From Allomyces macrogynus ATCC 38327 (Eukaryota > Blastocladiomycota > Blastocladiomycetes > Blastocladiales > Blastocladiaceae): a stretch of 64,000 bases of DNA. This document shows positions 45,490 to 58,058 of the stretch, piece by piece. A model generated the notes under the pieces. The model had not been told where the DNA came from and did not search any database. It worked only from the letters and a program-made list of their open reading frames with translations. The position numbers were made by a program, and so were the translations under genes. Where the stretch lies: positions 228,617 to 292,616 of the forward strand of contig GG745359.1 in assembly GCA_000151295.1 (NCBI GenBank). Reading direction: 5' to 3'. Every line of letters starts with the position of its first letter. The stretch's first letter is position 1.

Positions 45490-46583
45490 ACGGCAAAAGA
45501 AGACGAGGATGAAGATTGTGGAGAGTGGAGACGATGCGTCGATTTGAACATGTCTGTGCATATGGATGTGGCTTTCGCCGATATTTGTTGAAGGAGCAGA
45601 AAGTCAGCATCCGCTTGTCACCAATGTCTGGAATCTTGGTTTTACAATGGGGCGGATCAGCCAATTTGCTCGAGTTTGGGTACCAAGGGCTTACCAACCG
45701 TGCCAGGCGCAAGCGGCGATACATATTGATGGGATGAGCGATTTGGCAAGCACGGCCTTGTGACAACCACCTACGACGAGCGCCGCGCCAGCCGACAGGT
45801 GTGCTACAAGAGTTTCACCTCCAAGACCCAACAATTCAAAACATGTGATACTTGACCCACGCTTGATGTTAGCTCCAAGTAACAAATCGAGTCTTATGTA
45901 ATACTTCACTCATGCTTGATGTCGCGGCCCCATCTTCTCCAGAGGAAGAAACAAAATGACATGGAGCCCCGGCTATTGCATTGCCGTGGCCCATCCGGCA
46001 ATTAATAGCTTACATTGTTCTTGAGCCCGGCTGTGATAGGTGCATCCAGACCGTGGGGGGGGGGGGGGGGGGAATGTTCACGAATCCACAGAATGTGGGC
46101 GCGCGATCAAACCTGGCTGCCACGCACACTGTGGCGATCCTGTGTCGTCGGCAAGAGAGGACTGAATCGAGAGAATTTGGACGGATGTGGAGCTGGTCGC
46201 GGGTCTCGATGGCATCAAACAAGCAAAGAATGAGGCTCCAGGTGGCGACGGTTTGGGCATACAGGTCCTGTTTTTTCGCCCGCGATGCCAACATTTGAGC
46301 GCCTCAACATGTGAGCGCGTCCATGTTGCTGTTGGTCGGTGCCTGTCGAGCGGTCCTTCGGAAACGCCTTGCATCGCCGCCAGCACAACTCGGTCTGGCG
46401 ATACCGCTACCGATCGCTGGGCACTGCGGCCCCGCTCACAACCAGCTGTATTCGTTCATAAGTACCACCTCGCCTGGACGGGCGACGACGTTCTGCTTCA
46501 ATCTGCGCGAGACCAACACCAAGCTGCGACCATTGCTCGGCATCACCTGTCCTCCTGCAAGCAACGACAAGCTGCGACAGATC
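45490..46583. other. spacer between P450 copies 2 and 3, with a G18 run
   Basis: About 1.1 kb, AT-richer in its first half. A run of 18 G residues is at 46055-46072. No supported gene. Confidence 0.6.
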
Positions 46584-48549
46584 ATGGGCCGCCAGATTTC
46601 GGCTGTCGCAGACCCGGTCGTGACGGCGCTGCACGCGCCCCAACACCAAGCCCTCGCTCTGACGGCGCATGCCGCAGTACGGAAAATCGTCGAGAAAGTG
46701 CAAACCAGGAAGGCGAGCACGATAGCTGCATCTGATGCAGCTCTCATTGCAGTTTGGGCCGCGAAAGAAGCTGTGCATCACGCCCACAATTCTCGCATGG
46801 TGCTTCGCCAGAGTGTGCCGGAACAGGCACTGCACAAGCGCTGGTGGTGGTTGCTCAGGTTGCATCGGTACCTGCGTGGTCACGCTCTCGAGACCAAACC
46901 GGCGCTCGTTGGCGAGCGCCGTGGAGTCGAGCTCGTGCCGCTGTTGCTTGGTGAAGAGGGGCTCGACTGGTGAAATCGTGCGGACGAAGCGCCAATGATC
47001 ATTTTGAGCCCATTCGTGCTGGTACGATTGCTCTCGGTTGTTTGGATCCAATGGGCACGTTCCGTGTGCCTCAACTACATTGGTGGGTCACGAGAGGGTC
47101 TGCCGAAAATAACCGTCATGGACCCCAAGGCATTGCACGCGATCTTGTCGGCCAACTCGTATCGATTTGTCTAACCGGAAACGAGCAAGCGCGTCGTGGG
47201 CGGGGCAAGTGGCGATGCCAGTCTCGTCATCATCGAGGTTTTTTCTGAGCATCCCATCCCATCCGCTGAGCGTTTAATGTGAAGGCTTTGGACCTCACTC
47301 GTTTTTGCTTTCCAGGGCGAAATGCACAGGCGGCACCGACGCACCATCAACCCGCTCTTCAATGCGAAAACACTCAAACCGCTCGTCGTCCCCATGATCG
47401 CCGCACTCGACGGGTTTATGCACTCGTCGACCAGTCGACACCCGCGTCGACGCCGCTCCCGTTGCACGAGTTGAGCAGCCAGCTGACGCTCAACGTTATT
47501 GACCGCAGGGCCATGAACTATGATTTCGACGCGCTCAGCCCCGATGGGTCGGCCGTCTCGCGCGCGTACTCGAACGGGACCAAGGTGCTGCAAATCTCGC
47601 CCTGGCTCTTGCTTTGCCTCCAGTTCCCAAACACTGGGCCGAATTTCGACGCTGTCCAAGCTTGCGTTCGAGAATAATATGCACGTGGTCGACGACGCAA
47701 ACAAGGGCATGCTGCACAACGCCGTCAAGGACCCGTACAGCTCTACGCTGATTCACGAGCTGTTGCGGCAGAACGCGGGCATCGTCCTGTCCGAGCACGA
47801 GCTGATATGCGAGCTGCACACGCTCCTGGCGGCGGGACATGAGAATGCGTCGTCGGCCCCTCACGAGCTGCTTGTTCATACTCGCACAGCACCTGGGCGA
47901 GTAGCAGGAGTTGTTGGATGAGTTAGCGATGGTGACCGACTTGACGGACTACAACGCGCTCAGCAAGCTTCCGCGGCTCAACGGCGTGATCAACGTGACT
48001 TTGCGCGTGTTTCCGCTTGCGTACGAGATGGCTCGCGAGGTCGGGCCTGGGGGCGTAACGGTTCCGACGACAGCATTTGGCCTGCTCGACCTGCCTGAGG
48101 GCCTGCACATCGAAATCCCGATCGTGCGTCCGCTCCAACCCTTTCACCCTCGACGATGCTACTCCTGACCATTCCCTCTTGCTTCTCCACCCCGACATGT
48201 AGCGCGGTATCCATTGCGGCCAACCCATTTGGGGCGACGACGCCATGACCTGGAACCCGTACAGGTGGGACCACATCAACTTGGTTCATGGACTCGCTGC
48301 CCTCCCGCACACCGCGTTGTCGGCGGGCGGCGACAGATTGGCCAGTACGATTATTTCCCGTTTTTGGCCGGCCCGCGTGGGTGAATTGGGCCGCAGTTTG
48401 CGCTGATGGAGTTGCGGTTTGTCGCGTGTATCGTCAAGCGGTACGCCCTCACAACGGACGTGCCCATGGACGGCGTGCAGATGCAGAGCACGATCAGGAT
48501 GCGCATGACGAATGCGTGGGTGCGGTTTGAGCGTCCGCATCAAAAGTAG
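46584..48549 (+). pseudogene. cytochrome P450 pseudogene, array copy 3
   Basis: Collinear with copies 1 and 2 from MGRQIS at 46584 to the old stop at 48547-48549, but disabled throughout. There are in-frame stops at 46971-46973 (TGA) and 47172-47174 (TAA, where copy 1 has Lys). Frameshifts lie near 47425, 47640 and 47880. The I-helix reads AGHENAS and the ExxR motif has become NVTLR (Glu to Val at 47995-47997). At the haem loop, LAGPRG is followed by TGA (48382-48384) exactly where copies 1 and 2 encode the ligand Cys. Long stretches remain easily alignable (HRRHRRTINPLFN, TLIHELLRQNAG, LTDYNALSKLPRLN), so inactivation is not ancient. It is closer to copy 1 than to copy 2. Confidence 0.93.
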
Positions 48550-49021
48550 GATAAGGAAGCTCTGGCGTTTTTGTAGGCCGCAGTCTTTGAAAGGGCGGCA
48601 CGATGACATCAAGATGCTCTGGCACAAAACAAGCACTTCAGCTCAAGGAGCACGCGGCCAAACGTTGTCAGATCAAGTGCTCAGGAGCTCCAGCTCTTGA
48701 ATCGCGAACACCAACGACAAAAAGTTTTGAGAAGTGCTGAGACTTCATTTCAGATCCAGCAATCATGACTAGGTAGAGCTACGCAACACGCCAAAAAGAA
48801 CAAACGCGACTTTTCAAAAGAACACAACACCAAGAGAAAGGGGGGCTAAAACTAGGGAAGTAGAAGAGGGACAAGGGCGAGCGCACGAGCGAGACCATGA
48901 TGAGGAAGCGAAAGCGAGAGTGGACGGGGACGGACGGACAGGACGGACACCTTTGACTCCACCGCAAAGACCAAGCTGCGCGCGCACACGACCCAAGTGA
49001 CCACGGGGGAACGGGGCACGC
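48550..49021. other. intergenic, 3' flanks of copy 3 and CAD
   Basis: AT-richer sequence between the P450 pseudogene and the 3' end of the convergent CAD gene. Nothing else was seen. Confidence 0.5.
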
Positions 49022-52000
49022 TTACGCGCGGCCCATGACGAGCGCGAGCAGGGCCATGCGCACGTAGAGGCCATACTTCATCTGGCGGAAGTAGGCGGCG
49101 CGGCCATCGAGATCAACATCAGCGGCAATCTCGTTGATGCGCGGCAGCGGGTGCATGACGACCATGTGCTGCTTGGCCTTGCGCAGCGTGTCCGAGTCAA
49201 TAATGAACGCGTCCTTGACCTTTTCGTACTCGTCGAGCGACTCGAACCGCTCCTTCTGCACGCGCGTCACGTAGAGGACGTCGGTCGTGCCAATGAAATC
49301 GTTGATGTCGGTCGAGTGCGCCTGCGGAATCCCGGCGGCACGCACGTGCTCGACCACGTCCTCGGGCATCGCTAGCGACACGGGCGAGCAGTAGTTGAGC
49401 TTGACGTCGTACTGGCACAGCAGCTTGACGAGCGAGTGCACGGTGCGGCCGTTCTTGAGGTCGCCGACCAGAGTGATTGTCAGACCGTTCACCGACCCGA
49501 GCTCCTCGCGAATCGTGAAGACGTCGAGGAACGCCTGCGTCGGGTGCTCCCCCACACCGTCACCAGCGTTGATGACCGGGATCTTGGCGACCTTGGCGGC
49601 GAGCGAGACCGAGCCCTTCTCCGGGTGGCGCAGGACGAGCGCGTCCGAGTAGGCCGCGAGCGTGCGCACCGTGTCGGCAAACGACTCGCCCTTGGCAATC
49701 GACGACGTGAGCTGGTTGACCGAGAGAATCGACCCGCCGAGACGCTGCCACGCCGACTCGAACGAGCAGCACGTGCGCGTCGACGGCTCGTAGAAGGCCG
49801 TGCAGAGCACGCGGCCCTGCAGGAGGTTGGGCGCGACCCCGCGCTCGACCATGGTGCGCATCTCCTGTGCAACGCCAAAGAGCGTGTGCAGCTCGTGGCG
49901 CGTGAACTGCTCGACCGACAGGATGTGCTGGCGGAAGAAGGCCGAGCGGATGCCCGAGGCCAATGCCTGCGTCGATGCGGCGTTGAGTGCACCCGTGCTC
50001 GACGTGACCATGGCCGACGTGAGGGGCGTCGGCGCGGCCGGCGGCGGGACGGCACCCGACGTCGTCGAGATACGGCGGCGGCGCTTCTCGAGCTGCTGCT
50101 CGTCAGCCGTGGCGTTGCCGTCGGCGGCAGCCTGCGCCGTCATGCTGACGCGCGCCGGGCGCGGCGACTTGAGACCCGCGGGCGTGGCCGTCGTCGGGAT
50201 CGTCGAGGTGCTCGCGGTCGTCGCGACGGGCGTGGCCGCGCGGGCGACTGGCACGAGCGAACCGACGTGCACGAGCGACGGCAGAGGCGACTGCACAAAC
50301 TCGCCGTCGAGGAAAACCGTCTGGTCCTGAATCACGACGCGGTATGCCGCGGCATTGTTCGGGCGGTCCTCGAGTTCCATCGACGCGTTCACGTTCACAT
50401 CAAAAATGCGCTGCGGAGCCAGCGAGATCTTGTCGGCGACCTCCTCCACGTCCATGCCGAGCTGGTGCATGACTTCGAGCAGCTGCGCGAGCGCCTGGGC
50501 CTCCTCGCCCTTGCGCACGCCAAAGGCGTCAATCTTGTCCATGAACTTGGCGTACCGGTCCTTGTGCTGCGCGAGCTGGGCAATGTGCACGTCGCACGTC
50601 AGCGAGACGCCGCGGGCCTTGGCCATGGCGACCAGCTCGACATCCTCGGGCTGCAGCGCCGTCACGTGCAGCGAGTGGTTGTGCAGCGAGCACAGGAACA
50701 GCAGCGACGCGAGCGGTGCGCCAGTCGCCGACGTGATGAGCGTCTTGCTGCTGGTCGTGAGCTTCTTGGTCACGGCAGCCACATCTGTGGCCTCGGCTGA
50801 CGACATGACCGTCGCGTCGACAGTCGCGGCAATACCGGCAGCAATGCACGCCTTGGGGTCGCGCGCCGGGTCCAGGACCACCCACGCGGGCAGGTTGACC
50901 GAGCTGTACGTCGTCTTCGAGTCAATGTGCGAAATGGTGAAGTCCTTGGTCGGGTTACGGGCCAGGGCCTCGACAAGCATCTTGGCGCACTTGACGTTGG
51001 TGATGAGCGGCACGCCCATGTCAATGGCGAGACGACGCGACCGGTACCCGCGCGACATATACTCGGCCGGGCGGCGGTACTTGTTGCGCGACGGCAGGTT
51101 GATGTAGAGGTCAATCAGGCCGTTGCTCAGCGCCGACTCGAGCGAGTACTCGGTCTTGGCCGTGGCCGCGGCGGTGCCGTCAAGCACCTCGAGGTACTGC
51201 ACGGGCAGGTCGTGCTCGGCCAAGTAATCGGCGGAACCGGCTGTCGCAAACAGGTTGTACCCGAGCTGGTGCAGCTTGCGGATTGACGGCAGGAACTCGG
51301 CCTTCTCCTTGAACGACCCGAGCGACAGGAGAATGTTCTTCTTGGGCAGCTTCATGTTGGTCGCGAGCAGCGCCTTGAGGTAGGCCTCGTACTTGTCCTT
51401 GCCAAAGCAAGCGACCTCACCGGTCGACGCCATTTCGACGCCGAGCACCGGGTCGGCGCCCGACAGACGCGAGAACGAGAACTGCGGGGCCTTGACGGCC
51501 ACGTACTCGGGCTCGGGCAGGACCGGGACCTCGGTGGGCAGGTCGAGCATGGCCTTGACGGCGAGCTCAATCAAGTCAATGCCCATGACCTTGGAGCAGA
51601 ACGGGAACGAGCGCGACGCGCGCACGTTGCACTCAATGACCTTGATCTCGTTGTTCTTGGCAATGAATTGGATGTTGCACGGGCCCGTCACGTTGAGCGC
51701 GTCGGCGATCTTAGCCGTGGCAATGCGGATCTTGTTGACGGTCTCCTCAGCCAGGTCCTGCGGCGGCAGCACGAGAGTCGCATCACCCGAGTGCACACCG
51801 GCGTTCTCAACGTGCTCGGAAATGACCGAGTAGAGGATCTTGCCGTCGTGCGCGACCGCGTCCATTTCAATCTCCTTAGCCTCGTCAATGAACTTGGAAA
51901 TGACAACCGGGTAGTCGCGCGAGACGGCGACGGCCTGTGACAGGTAGTTGTGCAGGTCGTCGGCCGAGTAGACGACGTTCATGGCAGCACCGGACAGCAC

Positions 52001-55000
52001 GTATGACGGGCGCACGAGCACGGGGAACCCGACAGCGTCACAGAAGTCGGACGCCTCGTCGAACGACGTGAGTTCCTTCCACTTGGGCTGGTCGACGCCA
52101 ATCGTGTCGAGCATGCGCGAGAACTTGTACCGGTTCTCGGCCGAGTCGATCATCTCGGGGCTCGTGCCAAGAATCTTGACGCCGCGACGGTGCAGCGGCA
52201 GCGCAATGTTGTTGGGCGTCTGCCCGCCCATCGAGATCAGGACACCGGCAGACTGCTCCGCCTCGTAAATGTCGAGCACGCGCTCGAGCGTCAAATTCTC
52301 AAAGTAGAGCTTGTCGGCCTCGTCGTAGTCGGTCGAGACGGTTTCCGGGTTGTAGTTGATCATGATCGTCTTGAACCCTTGCTCGCGCAGTGTGCGAATT
52401 GCACGGACCGCACACCAATCAAATTCGACCGACGAGCCGATACGGTAGACGCCCGACCCGAGCACCGTGATCCCCTTGTCGTTAAACGACACGTCGTGCT
52501 CGACAGCGTTGTAGGTCATGTAGAGGTAGTTGGTCATGGCCGGGAACTCGGCGGCGACCGTGTCGATCTGCTTGACAAAGGGCGTGACGCCGCGCTCGAT
52601 ACGCGCCTCGCGCACCGTCATTTCCGTCGACTTGAGCGCCGTCGCCAGCTGGCGATCCGAGAACCCAATCTGCTTGGCGGCACGCAGCATCGACGAGGGC
52701 AGCGACGTGAGCGTGTGCTTGGCGAGACGCTGGTCGAGGTCGACAATGTTGGCCAGCTTGTGCAAGAACCACTTGTCGATCCGGGTCAGCTCCCAGATGC
52801 GGTCGACCGAGTACCCGGCGTGCAGCGCATTGGCAATGGCAAACACACGCAAGTCGGTCGGGTTCTTGAGCTCCTCATCAATCTCCTCGGGCTTGACGTA
52901 GTCGTTCTTGGAGAAGCCCACAAACGAGTACTCGACCGAGCGAATCGCCTTTTGGATCGTCTCCTCGAACGTGCGACCAATCGACATGACCTATTTAAAA
53001 GGGAAGTGGAGGGTCAGCAAACTGTTCACGAAAAGCGGCACAAGGGCAGCCGATTCAAAAGCGTACCTCGCCCACCGACTTCATCTGCGACGAAATCTTT
53101 TTCGACACGCGGTGGAACTTCTTCAAGTCCCAGCGTGGGATCTTGACGACGCAGTAGTCGAGCGACGGCTCGAAGCACGCGCACGTCACCTGCGTGACCG
53201 CATTCTTGATCTCGTTGAGCGGGATGCCCAGACCGAGCTTGGCCGCGACAAACGCGAGCGGGTAACCCGTGGCCTTGGACGCGAGCGCCGACGACCGCGA
53301 CAAGCGCGCGTTCACCTCGATAATGCAGTAGTCCTTGGAGACCGGGTCGAGCGCGTACTGGATGTTGCACTCGCCGACGACGCCGAGGTGGCGAATCACG
53401 TTGACGGCCGTCGTGCGCAGCATGTTGTAGTCCTCGTCCGAGAGCGTCTGCGAGGGCGCAACCACAATCGAGTCGCCCGTGTGGATGCCGAGCGGGTCAA
53501 AGTTCTCCATGTTGCAGACGGTGATGCAGTTGTCGTTGATGTCGCGCACGACCTCGTACTCGACCTCCTTCCAGCCCTTCATCGACCGTTCGACGAGCAC
53601 CTGCGGCGACGACGCAAACGCCGTCTGGCACAGCGCGACGAGCTGTTCCTGGTTATCGGCAAAGCCCGACCCGAGCCCACCGAGCGCGTAGGCGGCGCGC
53701 ACAATCAGCGGGTACCCAATCTTGTTGGCGGCAGCAATCGCCTCGTCAATGGTCGTGGCCGACTGCGACATAGCGCACTTTTCGCCAATCTCGTGCAACG
53801 CCGACGCAAATAGGTCGCGGTCCTCGGTGACCTCGATCGTCGAGATTTGCGTGCCGAGCACCTTGACGCCGAGCGACGCAAACTCGTCCTTCATCTGCAC
53901 ACCGACATTGAGCGCTGTCTGCCCACCAAACGTCACGTAGATGCCGTCGGGCCGCTCGTACTGAATCACCTTGCGCACAAACTGCGGCGTGACGGGCAAG
54001 AAGTAGACTTTGTCGGCGAGCCCCGACGACGTCTGGATCGTGGCAATGTTCGGGTTGATCAGGATCGTGTAGATACCCTCTTCCTTGAGCGCCTTGATCG
54101 CCTGCGACCCCGAGTAATCAAACTCGCCGGCCTGGCCAATCGAGAGACCGCCGGACCCGAGCACGAGCACTTTGCGCACGTGCACGCGCTTTGACGGCAA
54201 GTCCTTGGCGAGCACGGCCGGGCGCGGCTCGGCGACGAGCTTACCGGCCGCGGCGCACCGCTGCACGTTGGCAATGAACTTGTCAAACAGGTACTCGGTA
54301 TCACGCGGTCCCGGTGTCGATTCCGGGTGGAACTGCACCGAGAAAAAGGGCAATGACGTGTGCTGGATCCCCTCGTTCGACCCGTCGTTGGCGTTGACAA
54401 ACAGCTCCTCCCAACCGGTCGGCAGCGTCGAGGCGACGACCGCGTACCCGTGGTTCTGCGAGGTGATGTGGCACCGGCCCGTGAGCATGTCGGTGCACGG
54501 AATGTTGTGCCCGCGGTTACCAAACTTGAGCTTCTGCGTCTGCGCGCCGGCCGCGAGCGCCATGAGCTGGTGGCCGAGACAGATGCCGAAAATCGGCTTG
54601 GTCTGGCGCTTGAGCATCGTGCGCAGACGGTCGATCGTGACCGTGACCATGGTCGGGTCGCCTGGACCGTTCGAAATGAAGAGACCGTCGTAGTCCTGAT
54701 CGGCCACGAAATCGTAGTCGTACGGCACGACCTTGAGCTCGACACCGCGCTTGACAAAGCACCGGATCTGGTTGTACTTCATGCCGACATCCACGGCGAG
54801 CACGCGCAGCGGCTTAGTCGACCCCTTCTTGGTCACGACCGAGGTGCCCTTGATCGGTGCCGGCGGATAGACGGTGACGTTGCGCGTCGAGACCTCGGCG
54901 ACCAAGTTCGTCGCGTTCGGGTCTACCCACGCGAGCTGCTCGTAATCGTTCAAGTTGGTCGAGCCCGAGGAGCGGCCGGCAACGGGGAACCGGATCTGGC

Positions 55001-55854
55001 CGAGCAAGACACCGCCCTGGCGAATCTTCTTGGTGAGCGCACGCGTGTCGATACCGTAGAGCGCCGGCACATTGTGTTCCTTGAGCCAGTCGCCGAGCGA
55101 GGACGTGGCGAGGAAGTGCGAGTGCACTTGCGAGTACTGGCCGACAATCAGACCGGCAATATGGATCTTGGCCGACTCAATGTACCGCGGCAGGTTGTTG
55201 AGCTCCTTCTCCACGTCCTCGCGCGACGGGACACCGTAGTTGCCGATCAGCGGATAGGTGAGCACCAAAATCTGGCCGCGGTACGACGGGTCCGTGAGCG
55301 ACTCGGTGTACCCGACCATGCCTGGGCATTTTTCATCATGCAGAGCCAGTCTGGTCAGTTCATTTTGTCCGTGATACGCTCGGAGTCGCTCCTGCCTTCC
55401 ACAGCGCCTCGTTTTACGCCCCCGCTTACGTGCGCACACTCGCGAGGACCCAGAAGAAGAAGCAGCCGTGATCACGGATCGCAGCCTCGCATCCGGTCCA
55501 TCTCACAAAGATTCCACACGGCACGACAATCGCCCCGACACACAGCGGGAACAGGGACAGCGAGCGAGGCAAAGCGATCAAGAAAGAGCACCACGACGTA
55601 CCCGTCTGGAAAACACACTCGCCGGCAATCGAGCGCGGCGCGCCAAACGAGAACCCCTGGAACGCCGACCCGTCCTTGAGGGCGAGCGTCGCAATGATCG
55701 GGTTCGCAGCGTCGGCCGCGTTGGGCGCACACACGGGGCGCGCCATGGCAACCGTCGTGATCGTGGCCGTCGAGGTCGACGTCGGCGTGGTCGAGGCCGA
55801 TGGCGGCACGGCAGCCGGGGCAGCGGCGGTCGACTGGCGCAGCGAGCGGGCCAT
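49022..55854 (-). CDS. URA2: CAD-like multifunctional pyrimidine protein (GATase-CPSase-ATCase)
   Basis: Three exons (55854-55602, 55321-53067, 52990-49022) give 2158 residues. It makes carbamoyl phosphate from glutamine and bicarbonate and channels it to aspartate transcarbamylase, the first steps of UMP synthesis. The GATase (about 40-420) has FGICLGHQ with the nucleophile Cys, and QFHPEST. The two CPSase halves follow ([40 protein letters not shown]), then the regulatory MGS-like domain ([20 protein letters not shown]). A shortened dihydroorotase-like segment (about 1530-1770) lacks the HxH metal site. ATCase is C-terminal ([41 protein letters not shown]). UTP feedback is expected through the MGS region. 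A separate dihydroorotase must exist elsewhere. Confidence 0.96.
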
Positions 55855-56604
55855 GGTGATGATGGTTGCTTGGGTTGCGTTGATGCTTGAGAAAAACGGG
55901 TTGCTTGAGCACCGAACTCGCCAAGAGCAAGGGTGGGGGGAGATGACCGGGCAAAGGCCGTGGAGAAGGAGAGGAGGTGAGGGGGGGGGTTGGGTCCGTC
56001 CGTCCGGCCCAGTCAAAGATTCTGTCCGGAGAAGAGCGAGAAGGGCGTGGGCGGGCCGTGCCTTTTGTACTCGGCCGTGGAAAAGCGAAACAGGGTCGAA
56101 AAGGGTGGGCCGCGAGGGTGGAGCGGTAGCGCTGTGATCAGTGATCAGCGATCAGAGTGTGTCGCGCGTGGGCCGCGCGCAAAACGATTGGTGGAAGACC
56201 ACCGCGGTCGGAGCAAAACGGACCAGCAAGCCGAGTGGTAAGAGGCTTGCGGATATGTCTGGCAGGGCGACAACATTTAGCACATTGCGTCATGAACGCC
56301 CTCTCGGTCCAGATGCGAAATGAAAAAGCCCTAACTGTAAGACAAATACGTTTGGCCACCGCAGGGTTTGAACCTTCGGCTCTCGCGGTCAAGCATATGC
56401 TTCTTAAGTAGCTGGGCTACTCCATCTTAAAGGAGTGCCTGACATCTTGTTGATGACTGCTTGACCATTACCGGCCAAAGGCCATGCTCCACTTTTTTGT
56501 CACATCTCGCTGATCTTTGCTCGTGTCAGCTTCACCTTCGTGCTGGCAACCATCACCAACCAACACTCTCCAATCCCTATCCCTATCGCGAGCCAACAAC
56601 CAGC
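55855..56604. other. divergent promoter region (CAD / gankyrin)
   Basis: About 0.75 kb between two divergent starts. It contains a tRNA-like fragment (listed separately) and purine-rich stretches near 55940-56000. CAGTGATCAGCGATCAG-type overlapping GATCA repeats are near 56136-56152. No protein gene. Confidence 0.5.
56351..56432 (-). other. tRNA-like fragment (pseudo-tRNA)
   Basis: The minus strand has TAGCCCAGC, matching an A-box, then GGTTCAAACCC, matching a B-box, at tRNA spacing, followed by CTGCGGTGGCC. The 5' seven bases do not pair with the expected acceptor strand and no clean anticodon stem forms. I therefore read it as a decayed tRNA or a tRNA-derived element rather than a working gene. 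Confidence 0.3.
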
Positions 56605-58058
56605 ATGATGACCAGCAGCAACCCCATTCGCGCGCCCGGCGGCACGAAAGACAGCATGATCACCGGCCCCGTTGCCGCATCCATCTTTGACGCGGCCTTC
56701 AATGGAGACTTGCCCACGGTGCAAGCACTCTTCAACGAATCTAACGGCGGCAAGGGCTCCAGCATCCTGAACAAACGCGATGAGGTTCGCGGTCGCTCTT
56801 GCTCTGAATTTCTCAAACGCTGCGGGTGCCGATGATGACCAACACCGACCACAACGTCGGCAGGACGACCGGACACCGCTTCATTGGGCGTGCTCAGGTG
56901 AGTATATCCGCTGTGATCCCGGTGCCGAGGATGCCATCGGCAGCAGACCTCCATTCTTGAAACTCGTTCCCTGCAGCGGTCGCGCTATGACGCATGAATC
57001 CATCGGTGTTGCAAGTCCACCGAACACCACTATCGCGACTGAATTGCGCGACCGCGTCGCCCTTTAGGTTCGCGGCCCGAAGTCGCCGAATGGCTCCTGA
57101 AGCACGGCGCCGACGCGAACGCGGCCGACGACGTACGTTTGCGACCCTGCATCCGTGCGGCTATGTGCTTGCGCGACGCGGTCAGATTTGTGCTCTTGTG
57201 CGCGACGCGTCACGGAAACGCGTGGGATCTGACGCATCGCTCCTCCACACACGTCTAGTCCGGCTGGACACCGCTGATCATTGCCGGTTCGTAACATTGG
57301 CTGTTGACGAATGCGTGCCGAAGCTCACGTTCATTTCCAGCCTCGGTCGGGAGCGTGCCGCTCGTGAACCTGCTCGTCGCACACGGCGCCGACGTGAACC
57401 GGCAAAACGAGACGGGCCAAACGGCGTTGTACGTCGCGACGCAACATTCTTGAACGCGGCTGCATGGTGGAGCCTCTGACCTGATGGTGATCCGGTAGAC
57501 ACTACTGCGCGTCCAAGAACCGGATCGAGGTCTGTACGGCGTTCATCACGTGCCGGCCGCGAATTCGCGGCCGTTCCGCCCAACAACGCACCACCAACTT
57601 GGACTTATGCACGCACACTCTCTCCACCAGGTCGCCGCCGCGCTGCTCGATGCCAACGCGACCCCGAACGTTGCCGACCAGCAGGGCCAGCTGCCCATGT
57701 ACGCCTCTCATCCCTCCCATCACCCCCACCCACTTCCTCCCTCCTCCCCCTCCCTCATCCTCACCCCTCCCCACCCCATTCTAGCCACCGCGCCGCGTCC
57801 CTCGGCCACCTGAAACTCGTGCAGCTCCTGCACGCCGTCGGCAAGTCGCGCGTGAACACGGGCGACAAACGCGGGAACACGCCATTGCACTTGGCGTGCG
57901 AGGACTGCCAGGGCCCCGTGGCCGTGTACCTGATCGAGACGGGGCGCGCCGATGTGGATCGGTTGAACAAGGACGGTAAAGCTGCGTTGGACGTGTGTGG
58001 CGACAAGAGTTTCCGCGCGTGGGTTGTGCGGCACGTCGAGTCGGTGGATTTGGAGTGA
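56605..58058 (+). CDS. gankyrin-like ankyrin-repeat protein (proteasome assembly chaperone)
   Basis: Eight exons (56605-56784, 56864-56897, 57068-57132, 57259-57286, 57341-57428, 57499-57529, 57631-57698, 57785-58058) give 255 residues. Gankyrin (PSMD10, yeast Nas6) binds the Rpt3 ATPase to chaperone 19S proteasome assembly. Ankyrin repeats run in order: IFDAAFNGDLPTVQALFNE; DDRTPLHWACSGSRPEVAEW; SGWTPLIIAASVGSVPLVNL; TGQTALHYCASKNRIEVAAA; QGQLPIHRAASLGHLKLVQL; RGNTPLHLACEDCQGPVAVY; and a terminal KDGKAALDVC. The number and phrasing of repeats fit gankyrin. Many exons are tiny (28-88 nt), making this the most fragmented gene in the window. Other ankyrin proteins remain possible. Confidence 0.8.
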
